Below, piece by piece: positions 35,172 to 44,684 of a DNA stretch of 64,000 bases. Made by a program: the position numbers and the translations under genes. The notes beneath the pieces were generated by a model. That model was not told the origin of the DNA. It was given only the letters and a program-made list of their open reading frames with translations, and searched no databases. The stretch is from Streptomyces hoynatensis. Its GTDB lineage: Bacteria; Actinomycetota; Actinomycetes; Streptomycetales; Streptomycetaceae. How positions within the stretch are numbered: position 1 is the stretch's first letter; each line of letters starts with the position of its first letter. The DNA is taken from positions 1-64,000 of the forward strand of contig NZ_RBAL01000005.1 of assembly GCF_003626535.1 (NCBI RefSeq), read 5' to 3'.

Positions 35172-37694
35172 TCAGTCCTTCGACAGGTTCGGGCCGCCCT
35201 TGGCCGCCTGCTCCACCGGGGGAGCGTCGGGCAGCGCGGACTTCTCCTCGCCGCGGAAGGTGAAGACCTTGTCCTTGCCCTCGCCCTCGGTGTCCACGAC
35301 CACGATGTGCCCGGGCCGCAGCTCGCCGAAGAGGATCTTCTCCGAGAGCAGGTCCTCGATGTCCCGCTGGATGGTCCGGCGCAGCGGCCTGGCGCCGAGC
35401 ACCGGGTCGTACCCGCGCTTGGCCAGGAGCTGCTTGGCCTCCGTGCTGAGCTCGATCCCCATGTCGCGGTCCTTCAGGCGGTCGTCCACCTGCGCGATCA
35501 TCAGGTCGACGATCTTGATGATGTCGTCCTGGGTCAGCTGGTGGAAGACCACCGTGTCGTCGACGCGGTTCAGGAACTCGGGGCGGAAGTGCTGCTTCAG
35601 CTCGTCGTTGACCTTGGCCTTCATCCGGTCGTACCCGGTGGCGACGTCGCCGGCCACCGCGAAGCCCATGTTGAAGCCCTTGGAGATGTCCCGGGTACCG
35701 AGGTTCGTCGTCATGATGATGACGGTGTTCTTGAAGTCCACGACCCGGCCCTGGGAGTCGGTCAGGCGACCGTCCTCCAGGATCTGCAGCAGCGAGTTGA
35801 AGATGTCCGGGTGGGCCTTCTCCACCTCGTCGAAGAGGACCACGGAGAACGGCTTCCTGCGGACCTTCTCCGTCAGCTGGCCGCCCTCCTCGTACCCGAC
35901 GTAGCCGGGCGGGGAGCCGAAGAGCCGGGAGACCGTGTGCTTCTCGCCGAACTCCGACATGTCGAGGGAGATCAGCGCGTCCTCGTCGCCGAACAGGAAC
36001 TCGGCCAGCGTCTTGGACAGCTCGGTCTTGCCGACGCCCGAGGGGCCCGCGAAGATGAACGATCCGCCCGGGCGCTTCGGGTCCTTCAGGCCCGCCCTGG
36101 TGCGGCGGATGGCCTGGGAGAGCGCCTTGATGGCGTCCTCCTGCCCGATGACGCGCTTGTGCAGCTCGTCCTCCATCCGCAGCAGCCGGGAGGACTCCTC
36201 CTCGGTCAGCTTGAACACCGGGATGCCGGTGGAGGCGGCCAGGACCTCGGCGATGAGCTCCTCGTCCACCTCGGCGACGACGTCCATGTCGCCGGACTTC
36301 CACTCCTTCTCCCGCTGCGCCTTCGCCGCGAGCAGCTGCTTCTCGTTGTCACGCAGCGAGGCGGCCTTCTCGAAGTCCTGCGAGTCGATCGCGGACTCCT
36401 TCTCCCGGCGCACCCCGGCGATCTTCTCGTCGAACTCGCGCAGGTCCGGCGGTGCGGTCATCCGGCGGATGCGCATCCTGGACCCGGCCTCGTCGATGAG
36501 GTCGATCGCCTTGTCGGGCAGGAACCGGTCCGAGATGTACCGGTCGGCCAGCTGGGCGGCGGCCACCAGCGCGGCGTCGGTGATGGAGACGCGGTGGTGC
36601 GCCTCGTACCGGTCGCGCAGGCCCTTGAGGATCTCGATCGTGTGCGGCAGCGAGGGCTCGGCGACCTGGATCGGCTGGAACCTGCGCTCGAGCGCGGCGT
36701 CCTTCTCCAGGTACTTCCGGTACTCGTCGAGCGTGGTCGCGCCGATGGTCTGCAGCTCGCCGCGGGCCAGCATCGGCTTGAGGATGCTGGCGGCGTCGAT
36801 CGCGCCCTCGGCGGCGCCGGCGCCGACGAGCGTGTGCAGCTCGTCGATGAACAGGATGATGTCGCCGCGGGTGCGGATCTCCTTGAGCACCTTCTTCAGG
36901 CGCTCCTCGAAGTCACCGCGGTACCTGGACCCGGCGACCAGGGCGCCGAGGTCCAGCGTGTACAGGTGCTTGTCCTTGAGCGTCTCGGGCACCTCGCCCT
37001 TGACGATGGCCTGCGCGAGGCCCTCGACGACGGCCGTCTTGCCGACGCCGGGCTCGCCGATCAGGACCGGGTTGTTCTTCGTCCGGCGGGAGAGCACCTG
37101 CATGACCCGCTCGATCTCCTTCTCGCGCCCGATGACCGGGTCGAGCTTGGATTCGCGCGCGGCCTGGGTGAGGTTCCGGCCGAACTGGTCGAGGACCAGG
37201 GAGGTCGACGGGGTGCCCTCGGAGGGAGCGCCCGCCGTGGCGGCTTCCTTGCCGCCGGAGTAACCGGACAGCAGCTGGATGACCTGCTGGCGCACCCGGT
37301 TCAGGTCGGCACCGAGCTTCACCAGGACCTGGGCCGCGACGCCTTCGCCCTCGCGGATCAGGCCGAGGAGGATGTGCTCCGTACCGATGTAGTTGTGGCC
37401 GAGCTGGAGGGCCTCGCGGAGCGAAAGCTCCAGCACCTTCTTGGCCCGGGGAGTGAACGGGATGTGCCCGGACGGTGCCTGCTGGCCCTGCCCGATGATC
37501 TCCTCCACCTGCTGGCGGACCGCCTCAAGCGAGATCCCGAGGCTCTCCAGGGCCTTAGCGGCGACACCCTCACCCTCGTGGATCAGGCCAAGAAGGATGT
37601 GCTCGGTGCCGATGTAGTTGTGGTTGAGCATCCGGGCCTCTTCCTGAGCCAGGACGACAACCCGCCGCGCACGGTCGGTGAACCTCTCGAACAT
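35172..37694 (-). CDS. clpC: ATP-dependent Clp protease ATP-binding subunit ClpC
   Basis: This 840-residue Hsp100 unfoldase has a duplicated Clp-N domain (1-140; [14 protein letters not shown] and [14 protein letters not shown]). AAA1 has Walker A GEPGVGKT (213-220) and [12 protein letters not shown]/middle domain lies at about 421-456, and AAA2 has GPSGVGKT (550-557) and [12 protein letters not shown]. It feeds substrates to ClpP. Arg fingers and sensor motifs look intact. Several in-frame codons near the start are possible, but [10 protein letters not shown] at 37694 is the universal ClpC start. A ClgR-type box lies 208 bp upstream. Confidence 0.98.
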   Translation of the reverse strand: MFERFTDRARRVVVLAQEEARMLNHNYIGTEHILLGLIHEGEGVAAKALESLGISLEAVRQQVEEIIGQGQQAPSGHIPFTPRAKKVLELSLREALQLGHNYIGTEHILLGLIREGEGVAAQVLVKLGADLNRVRQQVIQLLSGYSGGKEAATAGAPSEGTPSTSLVLDQFGRNLTQAARESKLDPVIGREKEIERVMQVLSRRTKNNPVLIGEPGVGKTAVVEGLAQAIVKGEVPETLKDKHLYTLDLGALVAGSRYRGDFEERLKKVLKEIRTRGDIILFIDELHTLVGAGAAEGAIDAASILKPMLARGELQTIGATTLDEYRKYLEKDAALERRFQPIQVAEPSLPHTIEILKGLRDRYEAHHRVSITDAALVAAAQLADRYISDRFLPDKAIDLIDEAGSRMRIRRMTAPPDLREFDEKIAGVRREKESAIDSQDFEKAASLRDNEKQLLAAKAQREKEWKSGDMDVVAEVDEELIAEVLAASTGIPVFKLTEEESSRLLRMEDELHKRVIGQEDAIKALSQAIRRTRAGLKDPKRPGGSFIFAGPSGVGKTELSKTLAEFLFGDEDALISLDMSEFGEKHTVSRLFGSPPGYVGYEEGGQLTEKVRRKPFSVVLFDEVEKAHPDIFNSLLQILEDGRLTDSQGRVVDFKNTVIIMTTNLGTRDISKGFNMGFAVAGDVATGYDRMKAKVNDELKQHFRPEFLNRVDDTVVFHQLTQDDIIKIVDLMIAQVDDRLKDRDMGIELSTEAKQLLAKRGYDPVLGARPLRRTIQRDIEDLLSEKILFGELRPGHIVVVDTEGEGKDKVFTFRGEEKSALPDAPPVEQAAKGGPNLSKD

Positions 37695-38381
37695 CGTTAA
37701 TCGCTCCTCAGAGCGGTCAGGCAGTAAAGGGGTCGGTCCCCTCCCTGTCCTTCCGCAGCTTAGTCCCGCAACGGGGGACCGCTCATTCCAAACTGTCTAC
37801 TCCTGCTCCGGCCGGCGTGCCCCGAACAGGCGACAACAGTTCCAACCCGATGGTGCGAGACGATGTTCCCGCAGGCCAAGTGCTGGCGCCCCGGACGGCT
37901 ACGCCGTTGGCGAACACCCCCGGGCGGCACAGGCCACGCGGCCACCGCCCCCTCATCCAATAGGGCCCCCTCTCTCCTTAGGGAACTGCCTACCCCTCAA
38001 GGCTGACACTCCATGCCGTACCAGCCACGGACATCCGCTACCGGCGAACGCGGCCACCCCGGCCGTCCTCGCGCTCACGCCCCGCGGCCGGGAGCCGACA
38101 GGGCGTAACTCTTCCGTACTCGGGCGGGCGGGTTACGGCATGACACTCGTGATTCCCCGTCCGCGCCGCGGCAACCCACGTCCCGGCGCCCTCGCACACC
38201 CGCCCCGCGCCCCCGGCCGCCCCGGCCGCCTCCCCTCGCCGCCCCCGGCCCCGGCGCCCTTCCCCCGGGCACACCTCGGGGGGCCCGCCCACTGGGCGTG
38301 GCCCCCCGGACATGGTTGGCGTCAGTGCCGCGGCGGTGGAGCCGGCCGGCCGGCCCCGGCGCGCGGCACCCGCCCGCGACT
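37695..38381. other. Intergenic 687 bp between lsr2 and clpC
   Basis: The 300 bp next to clpC are less GC-rich and hold the ClgR-type box and presumably the clpC promoter. The remaining part toward lsr2 is GC-rich low complexity. No gene or RNA is recognised, and the open frames here have no plausible codon bias or homology. Confidence 0.6.
37902..37915 (-). promoter_or_regulatory. ClgR-type operator GTTCGC-N5-GCG upstream of clpC
   Basis: On the minus strand the sequence GTTCGCCAACGGCG matches the GTTCGC-N5-GCG motif described for ClgR, the activator of clp and lon genes in Streptomyces. It is 208 bp from the clpC start, so a transcript leader of well over 100 nt would be expected. Confidence 0.65.
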
Positions 38382-38732
38382 TCAGGCGCCGGCCTTCTCG
38401 TAGGCCTCGCGAATGTTGGCGGGAACACGGCCCCGGTCATTGACCTCGTATCCGTTTTCCTTGGCCCAGGCACGGATTTTCGCGGTGTCCTGGCTCCCCC
38501 CGGTGCCGCCGGAGGGGGCGGCGGCCCGGCCGCCACGGCCCCGCGCGGCGCGCCCGCCGCCGGCCCGGCGCCCGGCCTTGACATAAGGCTCAAGGGCGCT
38601 GCGGAGCTTGTCCGCGTTTTCAGAGTTGAGGTCGATCTCGTAAGTCTTGCCGTCCAGCGCGAACGTAACGGTCTCCTCCGCCTCGCCGCCGCTGAGGTCA
38701 TCGAGGAGAAGGACCTGAACCTTCTGTGCCAC
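38382..38732 (-). CDS. lsr2: Lsr2 nucleoid-associated xenogeneic silencer
   Basis: This 116-residue H-NS-like protein has an N-terminal beta-hairpin dimerisation domain (AQKVQVLLLDDLSGGEAEETV and ALDGKTYEIDL). A basic Gly/Arg linker follows. The C-terminal DNA-binding domain ends IRAWAKENGYEVNDRGRVP, where RGR is the AT-minor-groove-binding hook. It silences AT-rich, often foreign, DNA. GTG 38732 (VAQKVQ) is chosen because it matches the family N-terminus and has AGGAG upstream; the ATG 15 nt earlier is an alternative. A long AT-richer leader precedes it. Confidence 0.96.
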   Translation of the reverse strand: MAQKVQVLLLDDLSGGEAEETVTFALDGKTYEIDLNSENADKLRSALEPYVKAGRRAGGGRAARGRGGRAAAPSGGTGGSQDTAKIRAWAKENGYEVNDRGRVPANIREAYEKAGA

Positions 38733-39791
38733 CGGGCTACTCCTCATTCATAGTCGCTGAATACACATTAGGTGTAGTGCGGTGTAATCAAACCGCCATT
38801 GCCGGGAAAACACAAACCTCGGGTCAGGATTAAGGAGCACCCCATAAGACACCATGGGACGATCCGGACATAACCACCACTCGCTGTGTTCAATCAGAGA
38901 TGCCTCGGCATCCGACTGTTACCCAAAGTGCCGACCTTCACGCGTTCCGGACCGGTGAACTCGGCGATCCCCACATCATAGGAACGCCGAGCTCGCCCCG
39001 AGGCGCCGGCGGAGTCGGTCTCCCGGGCATCACAGACATCGCGCGGAGACATCAGGGGAGACAACCCGGGAGACAACAGGAGACTTCAGGGGGACGGATC
39101 GGAAGGGCAACAAGGGCCAACACGGAGAGAGTGGCCCTTGGCGCCCACCTCGCCGATCCGGGGAAGCCGGACGCGGTGAAGAACTCGGCTTCGAAGGTCA
39201 GACAGAAAAATGGCCCGCCGAGCGGGCGGCGCACCCCGGGATCTCCGCGGCGTACCCCGGGACCACCGCTTCTTCCACGCCCGGCGCCCGCTCCCCGCCA
39301 TTCCCGGCGCCCGCCGCCCCGCCACGACCTGGCCCCACCCGGGCCGGGCCGTCCGCGCAGAGGGCGCCACCGCCTCTCCCGCCGGGCCCTGCCCCTCCCG
39401 CCGCCCTCCGGCGCCCCAGGGGCGGCTCCGGCGTACCGCCGCGCTCCCGGCGCCCCACGGGCGTTTCCCGGCGTTCTCCGGCCTTCTCCCGGCGTTTTCT
39501 CCCCGGCCTCCCGCCCGTGCCCCCGGCCCCGCGCCCCGCCGCTCCCCTCGCCCGGGCCCGCCGGGGGACGCACCCGCCGCCCACACATCGCTTCCGCGGC
39601 GATCCCGCGGTACGGAACTCGTGAATGCCCGGTTAAAGGCCCGCGCCCCGGCCGCCGCGCCCGGTTCCCGGTGACTCGCCCCGGCGAGGATGCGCCCGGC
39701 GAGTGGAGATGCGTAGTCTCAGGACGGCGGACAGTGACTTCCGCGCGCCTTCCCCGGCGCTTCCCAGGCGCTTTCCGGCGCGACGCCCCGG
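38733..39791. other. Intergenic 1059 bp upstream of lsr2
   Basis: The first 350 bp (to about 39090) are clearly less GC-rich than the rest of the window. They contain inverted repeats at 38762-38776, 38841-38858 (CCCAT-N8-ATGGG) and 38899-38912 (GATGCC-TC-GGCATC). They look like a promoter and long leader rather than coding sequence, since open frames have poor third-position bias. 39200-39600 is GC-rich low complexity without a supported gene. Confidence 0.6.
38762..38776. promoter_or_regulatory. TACAC-N5-GTGTA palindrome in the lsr2 promoter region
   Basis: A perfect 5-bp inverted repeat with a 5-bp AT-rich spacer lies 30-44 bp upstream of lsr2. The spacer overlaps TAATGT, a possible -10 on the minus strand. 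A third TACAC copy lies close upstream. It may be an operator or an Lsr2 autoregulatory site. Confidence 0.4.
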
Positions 39792-40274
39792 CTAACGGCT
39801 TCCGGCTTCCTCCCGGCCTTCGAGACGGCCTTCGGCAGGACCTTCGGCCGCGCCTTCACCGGCCCCTTGGCGCCGCTCTTCGCGTTCCCCTTCGGGGGCG
39901 GTCACCCGCACCCCCGCGACATCGACGACGCGCAGCGCGTCCCGCAAAGCCTCGGTCTGCTCGGCGGACATCATCCCGAAGAAAGCGACGAGCGCCGCCG
40001 CGGCGTTGTCGCTCTCCGCCCAGGCGTCATTCATCAATGCCGCCGAGTACGCCGCGCGAGTGGAGATGGCCTCATAACGATAGGCCCTGCCCTCCTGCTC
40101 GCGACGGACCCAGCCCTTCTGATGGAGGTTGTCCAGGACGGTCATCACCGTCGTATAGGCGATCGAACGCTCCCTGCGCAGATCTTCAAGAACTTCTCGC
40201 ACCGTGACGGGACGGTTCCACTCCCATACACGGCTCATCACCGCGTCTTCCAGCTCTCCCAATGGTCGGGGCAC
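39792..40274 (-). CDS. BlaI/MecI family transcriptional regulator
   Basis: This protein has 160 residues. The winged-helix domain reads LGELEDAVMSRVWEWNRPVTVREVLEDL, then IAYTTVMTVLDNLHQKGWVRREQEGRAYRYEA, the BlaI/CopY recognition helix and wing. A dimerisation helix follows, then a low-complexity Glu/Gly/Ala C-terminus of about 40 residues. GTG 40274 (VPRPLGELE) is favoured: TATTCT ends six nt upstream, making the mRNA leaderless. A TTG further upstream is an alternative. No BlaR1/M56 peptidase gene adjoins, so its target and signal are unknown. Confidence 0.92.
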   Translation of the reverse strand: MPRPLGELEDAVMSRVWEWNRPVTVREVLEDLRRERSIAYTTVMTVLDNLHQKGWVRREQEGRAYRYEAISTRAAYSAALMNDAWAESDNAAAALVAFFGMMSAEQTEALRDALRVVDVAGVRVTAPEGEREERRQGAGEGAAEGPAEGRLEGREEAGSR

Positions 40275-40280
40275 AGATGC

Positions 40281-40286
40281 AGAATA
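40281..40286 (-). promoter_or_regulatory. -10 box of leaderless BlaI-type regulator
   Basis: TATTCT on the minus strand, close to the consensus, ends 6 nt before the GTG at 40274. Confidence 0.5.
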
Positions 40287-40457
40287 ACCGCGCGAGAACA
40301 AAACGGACAGATGTGGCGATCCGGGCTCGGGGCCCGGGCGGCGGCCCGGCCGGAAGCGGCCCCGCTCCGGCAGCCGGCGGCGCCTTGGCCGCGGCGGGCG
40401 GGCCGTGGCAAAGGCGGGTGGCGGCGGAGGGGCGGGGCGGCGCCCGGCGGGGCCGGC

Positions 40458-40625
40458 TCAGGCGTCGGGGTGCCCGGCGCGCTCCTGCGCGGCGAGGGCG
40501 GCGTCCACGGCCGCGTCCTCCTTGGCCTTGTTGGCGCCGCCCTGCGAGCGGACGATGGTCACGATCAGCCAGATGAAGCCCACCGCCATCACCAGCGGGG
40601 GGAAGAGTGCGACGATGTAGTCCAC
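40458..40625 (-). CDS. Small single-pass membrane protein (55 residues)
   Basis: A 55-residue protein starts at a GTG (MDYIVALFPPLVMAVGFIWL) with a membrane helix over residues 4-24. A hydrophilic Ala/Glu/Lys-rich tail ends AGHPDA. A GGAGG ribosome site lies 11 nt upstream. It is on the same strand as coaX, between a disordered 89-residue protein and the BlaI-type regulator. Codon bias and an FtsL/YajC-like hydrophobicity pattern support a real gene. Function is unknown. Confidence 0.75.
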   Translation of the reverse strand: MDYIVALFPPLVMAVGFIWLIVTIVRSQGGANKAKEDAAVDAALAAQERAGHPDA

Positions 40626-40669
40626 AGCGATCGGCCTCCAGGTGCGCGCTCGGCTAGCCGCCGCCCAGC

Positions 40670-40939
40670 CTACCGACCGCCTTGGGCGGAGTTCTCCCCA
40701 CTCCTCCCCTCGCCGCTCTCCCCCCTGCCCTCGCGGCTCTCCCCGCGGCCCTCGCGGCCCTCGCGCTCGCGGTCCCGCGCCTCCCCCGGCGGGGCCGGCG
40801 GCGCCTGGGGGCGCTTGCGGTGCGGCGGGAAGACCTCCGCGGGCGTGGGGACCGGCCGGGGCGCCTTGGGCCGGCGCTGCTGCTCACCGTTCTCGTCCCC
40901 GTCACCGCCTGGGGTGGGGGACCCCTTGGACGTAACCAT
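40670..40939 (-). CDS. Small disordered protein (89 residues)
   Basis: This protein begins MVTSKGSPTPGGDGDENGEQ and is rich in Pro, Arg, Gly and Glu. The C-terminal half contains repeated EGREGRGES-type units. No fold is apparent and it is probably intrinsically disordered. The ATG at 40939 lies six nt after TAATGT in a short AT-rich patch, a convincing leaderless promoter, which is the main evidence that this is a real gene. It follows coaX on the same strand after 129 bp. Confidence 0.6.
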   Translation of the reverse strand: MVTSKGSPTPGGDGDENGEQQRRPKAPRPVPTPAEVFPPHRKRPQAPPAPPGEARDREREGREGRGESREGRGESGEGRSGENSAQGGR

Positions 40940-40945
40940 AAACCG

Positions 40946-40951
40946 ACATTA
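40946..40951 (-). promoter_or_regulatory. -10 box of leaderless disordered-protein gene
   Basis: TAATGT on the minus strand ends 6 nt before the ATG at 40939, within an unusually AT-rich stretch. Confidence 0.5.
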
Positions 40952-41068
40952 AGTGGTAAGCAGACAAATCGCGCGGAGCGCGCCCGGCCCCGGCGTGTTC
41001 CCGGGTGTTCCCCGGAGCCGGGGACCCGGCGGGAGGCCCCGGCCGGAAGCAGCCGGTCCGGGGCCCGC

Positions 41069-41866
41069 TCAGGAGCGGGAGACGTTCCGCTCGTAGACCA
41101 GGCGCAGGCCGATCAGCGTGAGCCAGGGCTCGTGCTCGTCGATCACCGTCGCCTCCCGCAGGACCAGCGGCGCGAGGCCGCCGGTGGCGATCACGGTGAC
41201 GTCGTCCGGGTCGTCCGCCAGCTCCCGCGACATCCGCTCCACGACCCCGTCCACCTGCCCGGCGAAGCCGTACAGGATGCCCGACTGCATCGACTCCACG
41301 GTGTTCTTGCCGATCACGTGCCGCGGCCTGGCCAGCTCGACCTTCCGCAGCTGGGCCCCGCGCATGCCCAGCGCCTCCACCGAGATCTCGATGCCGGGCG
41401 CGATCGCGCCGCCCGCGTACTCGCCGCGGGCGGAGACGGCGTCGTACGTCGTCGCGGTGCCGAAGTCCACGACGATGCAGGGCCCGCCGTAGAGCTCGAC
41501 GGCGGCGACCGCGTTGATGATCCGGTCGGCGCCGACCTCCTTGGGGTTGTCGGTGAGGATCGGCACCCCCGTCTTGACGCCGGGCTCGACCAGCACGGCG
41601 GGGATGTCCCCGTAGTACCTGCGGGTCACCTCGCGCAGCTCGTGCAGCACGGAGGGGACCGTGGAGCAGATCGAGATGCCGTCGATCCCGTCGCCCAGCT
41701 CCTCGCCGAGCAGCGGGTGCATGCCCATGAGCCCCTGGAGGAGCACGGCCAGCTCGTCGGCCGTCCGGCGCGCGTCCGTGGAGATGCGCCAGTGCTCCAC
41801 GATCTCCTCGCCGTCGAAGAGGCCGAGGACCGTGTGGGTGTTGCCGACGTCGATGGTGAGCAGCAT
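41069..41866 (-). CDS. coaX: Type III pantothenate kinase
   Basis: This 265-residue ASKHA kinase phosphorylates pantothenate, the first step of CoA synthesis. Phosphate-1 motif LLTIDVGNTHTVLGLF, the EVGADRIINAVAAVELYG region, phosphate-2 VVDFGTATTYDAV and GGAIAPGIEIS are all intact. It starts 2 nt after the nadC stop, so the two genes are co-translated. With panC in the same run it forms a combined NAD/CoA cofactor operon. Feedback-insensitive CoaX may coexist with another kinase elsewhere. Confidence 0.97.
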   Translation of the reverse strand: MLLTIDVGNTHTVLGLFDGEEIVEHWRISTDARRTADELAVLLQGLMGMHPLLGEELGDGIDGISICSTVPSVLHELREVTRRYYGDIPAVLVEPGVKTGVPILTDNPKEVGADRIINAVAAVELYGGPCIVVDFGTATTYDAVSARGEYAGGAIAPGIEISVEALGMRGAQLRKVELARPRHVIGKNTVESMQSGILYGFAGQVDGVVERMSRELADDPDDVTVIATGGLAPLVLREATVIDEHEPWLTLIGLRLVYERNVSRS

Positions 41867-41868
41867 GG

Positions 41869-42924
41869 TCAGTCGCGCCTCTCCTGGCGGAGGTCGAGGC
41901 CGATGTCGAGGATCGGCGCGGAGTGGGTCAGGCCGCCGACGGCCAGATAGTCCACGCCGGTCTCCGCGTAGGAGCGTGCGGTGTCCAGGGTGAGGCCGCC
42001 CGATGCCTCCAGGGCGGCGCGGCCCGCGGTCAGCGCCACGGCCTCGCGCACCTGCCCGGGGCTGAAGTTGTCGAGCAGCACCAGGTCGGCCCCGGCGGCG
42101 AGCACCTCCTCCAGCTGGTCGAGGCGGTCCACCTCCACCTCCACGGGAACGCCGGGGAACTCCTCGCGCACCCGCCGGAACGCCTCGGCGACCCCGCCCG
42201 CGGCGAGCACGTGGTTGTCCTTGACCAGGGCCGCGTCCGACAGCGACATGCGGTGGTTGACGCCGCCGCCGCAGCGCACCGCGTACTTCTCCAGGGCGCG
42301 CAGCCCCGGCGTGGTCTTGCGGGTGTCGCGGACCCGGGTGGGGGTGCCCTCCAGGGCATCGGCCCAGGCCCGGGTGAGGGTGGCGATGCCGGAGAGGCGG
42401 CACAGCAGGTTGAGCGCGCTGCGCTCGGCGGTGAGCAGGTCCCGGGTGCGGGTGGTGACGCTGAGGAGCACCTGCCCCGCCTCGACGCGGTCCCCGTCCG
42501 CGACGTGCCGCTCGACCTCCAGGTCGTCGGTGCACACCACGGAGAGCACGGCCTCCGCCACGTGCAGGCCGGCGACGGTGCCGGCCTGGCGGGCGGTGAA
42601 GTCGCCGGTGGCGACGGCGTCTTCCGGCACGGTGGCCACCGTCGTCACGTCCACGCCGTTGTCGAGGTCCTCCTCGACGGCGAGGTGGGCGACGTCCTCC
42701 ACCTGGACCGGGTCGAGACCGGCCGCGGCGAGCAGTTCGGCGAGGTCGGGGTCAAGACCGCACTCCAGGGGGTCGAACTCCCCGGCGTGGCCTTCCGCCC
42801 CACAGGCGCAGCCTGCGCCGCAGCCGCCGGCGGCGGCCCCGGACTCGGCGTCGCCCGGGCGCGTGCCGATGGGCAGCAGGGTCAGCTCCACGCGCTGCGG
42901 GGGTGGGCTCTGAGGGCTGGTCAC
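41869..42924 (-). CDS. nadC: Nicotinate-nucleotide pyrophosphorylase (quinolinate phosphoribosyltransferase)
   Basis: This 351-residue enzyme converts quinolinate and PRPP to nicotinate mononucleotide. Catalytic/PRPP motifs visible are RDTRKTTPGLRALEKYAVRCGGGVNHR, LVKDNHV, VEVEVDRLDQL, LLDNFSPGQV and the ASGGLTLDTARSYAETGVDYLAVGGLTHS end. Unusual is an N-terminal extension of about 55 residues containing a cysteine-dense stretch (GGCGAGCACGAEGH plus LECGLD). It looks like a metal-binding tag and is absent from E. coli NadC. It overlaps nadB by ATGA. Confidence 0.96.
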   Translation of the reverse strand: MTSPQSPPPQRVELTLLPIGTRPGDAESGAAAGGCGAGCACGAEGHAGEFDPLECGLDPDLAELLAAAGLDPVQVEDVAHLAVEEDLDNGVDVTTVATVPEDAVATGDFTARQAGTVAGLHVAEAVLSVVCTDDLEVERHVADGDRVEAGQVLLSVTTRTRDLLTAERSALNLLCRLSGIATLTRAWADALEGTPTRVRDTRKTTPGLRALEKYAVRCGGGVNHRMSLSDAALVKDNHVLAAGGVAEAFRRVREEFPGVPVEVEVDRLDQLEEVLAAGADLVLLDNFSPGQVREAVALTAGRAALEASGGLTLDTARSYAETGVDYLAVGGLTHSAPILDIGLDLRQERRD

Positions 42925-44684
42925 GGGTTCTCCGGATTCTGCTGGGCGGCGACCGCCGTCGGCGGGAAGGCGGGCGTCTCGGTGGTGCGGATGTCGAGGA
43001 TGGAGCCGGTGGGACCGGGGCGCAGGGTGAGCACGAGGTGACGCCGCCAGCGGGCATCGTCCCGCTCGGGGAGGTCCTCGCGCCAGTGGGAGCCGCGCGT
43101 CTCCGCCCGCTGCGCGGCGGCGGTGACGAGCGCCCTGGCGACGAGATGCAGATTAGCGGTCTCCCAGGACTCGGCGCCCGGCTCGGCCGGTTTACGATCG
43201 TCCTCGGCCAGGCCGAGCGCGTCGAGGGCGCGCGCCGCGGCTTCCAGGCTGGCGGCGGAACGCAGCACGCCGGCGCCCTCGGTCATCACCCGCTGGATCG
43301 CGGCCCTGGCCTCGGGCGGCGGCAGGGGGGCGGCCGCCGGGCCAGGGGCCGCCGCGGGCGCCGCCGCGGCGGCCGGGGAGTCACCCGCGGCGCCGGCGTC
43401 GGCGGCGATCGCCCCGGCCAGGCGGGCGGCGAAAACCAGCCCCTCAAGCAGGGAGTTGGAGGCCAGGCGGTTGGCGCCGTGGACGCCGGTGCAGGCCGTC
43501 TCGCCGCAGGCGTACAGGCCGGGGATGGTGGTGCGCCCCGACCGGTCGGTGCGGACGCCGCCCGAGGCGTAGTGCGCGGCGGGGGCGATGGGGACGGGCT
43601 CGGTCACCGGGTCGAAGCCGTTGGCCCGGCAGGCGGCCAGGATGGTGGGGAAACGGCGCCGCCACAGGCGCTCACCGAAGTGCCTGGCGTCCAGGTACAT
43701 GTGGGAGACGCCCTGTTCGAGCATCCGGCGCGTGATGGCCTTGGTGACCACGTCCCGCGGCGCCAGCTCGGCCAGTTCGTGCTGCCCGCGCATGAACCTG
43801 ACGCCCTCGGCGTCCACCAGCCGGGCGCCCTCCCCGCGCACCGCCTCCGAGATCAGCAGCTGCTGCCCCTCGGCCTCCGGGCCCAGGTAGAGGACGGTCG
43901 GGTGGAACTGGACGAACTCCACGTCGGACACCTCGGCCCCGGCGCGCAGCGCCAGGGCGACGCCGTCGCCCGTGGAGACCGGCGGGTTGGTGGTCGCCGC
44001 GTACATCTGGCCCATGCCGCCGGTGGCGAGCACCACGGCCGGGGCGTGCACCGCGCCGACGCCGTCGTGGCGGCCCTCCCCCATGACGTGCAGGGTGACC
44101 CCGGCGGCGCGGCCCGAGGCGTCGCGCAGCAGGTCGAGGGCGAGGGCGTGTTCCACCGTCTCGATGCCGGCCGCCCGCACGGCGGCGACCAGCGCCCTGG
44201 AGACCTCGGCGCCCGTGGCGTCGCCGCCCGCGTGGGCGATCCGGTGGCGGTGGTGGCCGCCCTCCCTGCCGAGCGCGAGGCCGCCGTCCTCCTCCAGGTC
44301 GAAGGCGGCCCCGAGCGCGATCAGCTCCCTGACCGCCGCGGGGGCCTCGGTGACGAGGGTGGCGACGGCCGCCTCGTCGCACAGCCCGACGCCAGCCACG
44401 AGCGTGTCGGCCAGGTGCTGGTCGGGCGAGTCCCCCTCGCCGAGGGCCGCGGCGATGCCGCCCTGCGCCCAGCGGGTGGAGCCGTCGTCGAGCCCGGCCT
44501 TGGTGACGATGACGGTGCGGCGCCCGGCCGCGGCGCAGCGCAGCGCGGCGGTGAGCCCGGCCACGCCCGAGCCGACGACCACGACGTCGGCCTCGATCGC
44601 CCAGCCGGGCGCGGGGGCGGGCAGCGCCACGGGCATCGGCAGGGGAACGGAGGCGAGCACGCCGGCCGCCGGGGTTTCGCTCAT
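42921..44684 (-). CDS. nadB: L-aspartate oxidase
   Basis: This 587-residue flavoprotein oxidises L-aspartate to iminoaspartate, the first step of de novo NAD synthesis. It has the FAD GxGxxG site ([16 protein letters not shown]). It also has SRWAQGG (here [13 protein letters not shown]), the family [12 protein letters not shown] segment, and the C-terminal flavin-binding part [32 protein letters not shown] Pro/Ala-rich insertion lies near residues 430-455. It overlaps both neighbours by 4 bp. Quinolinate synthase NadA is not in this window. Confidence 0.96.
   Translation of the reverse strand: MSETPAAGVLASVPLPMPVALPAPAPGWAIEADVVVVGSGVAGLTAALRCAAAGRRTVIVTKAGLDDGSTRWAQGGIAAALGEGDSPDQHLADTLVAGVGLCDEAAVATLVTEAPAAVRELIALGAAFDLEEDGGLALGREGGHHRHRIAHAGGDATGAEVSRALVAAVRAAGIETVEHALALDLLRDASGRAAGVTLHVMGEGRHDGVGAVHAPAVVLATGGMGQMYAATTNPPVSTGDGVALALRAGAEVSDVEFVQFHPTVLYLGPEAEGQQLLISEAVRGEGARLVDAEGVRFMRGQHELAELAPRDVVTKAITRRMLEQGVSHMYLDARHFGERLWRRRFPTILAACRANGFDPVTEPVPIAPAAHYASGGVRTDRSGRTTIPGLYACGETACTGVHGANRLASNSLLEGLVFAARLAGAIAADAGAAGDSPAAAAAPAAAPGPAAAPLPPPEARAAIQRVMTEGAGVLRSAASLEAAARALDALGLAEDDRKPAEPGAESWETANLHLVARALVTAAAQRAETRGSHWREDLPERDDARWRRHLVLTLRPGPTGSILDIRTTETPAFPPTAVAAQQNPENP

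Noticed and set aside
32727..37700. 1657-residue plus-strand frame crossing the NACHT gene and clpC
   Set aside because: It is a shadow of the NACHT gene in another frame and of clpC antisense, and it crosses the strong terminator at 35122-35157.
38894..39076. 60-residue minus-strand frame upstream of lsr2
   Set aside because: Third-position GC is low for this genome, no SD is seen, and it lies in the AT-richer leader region. It is more likely non-coding.
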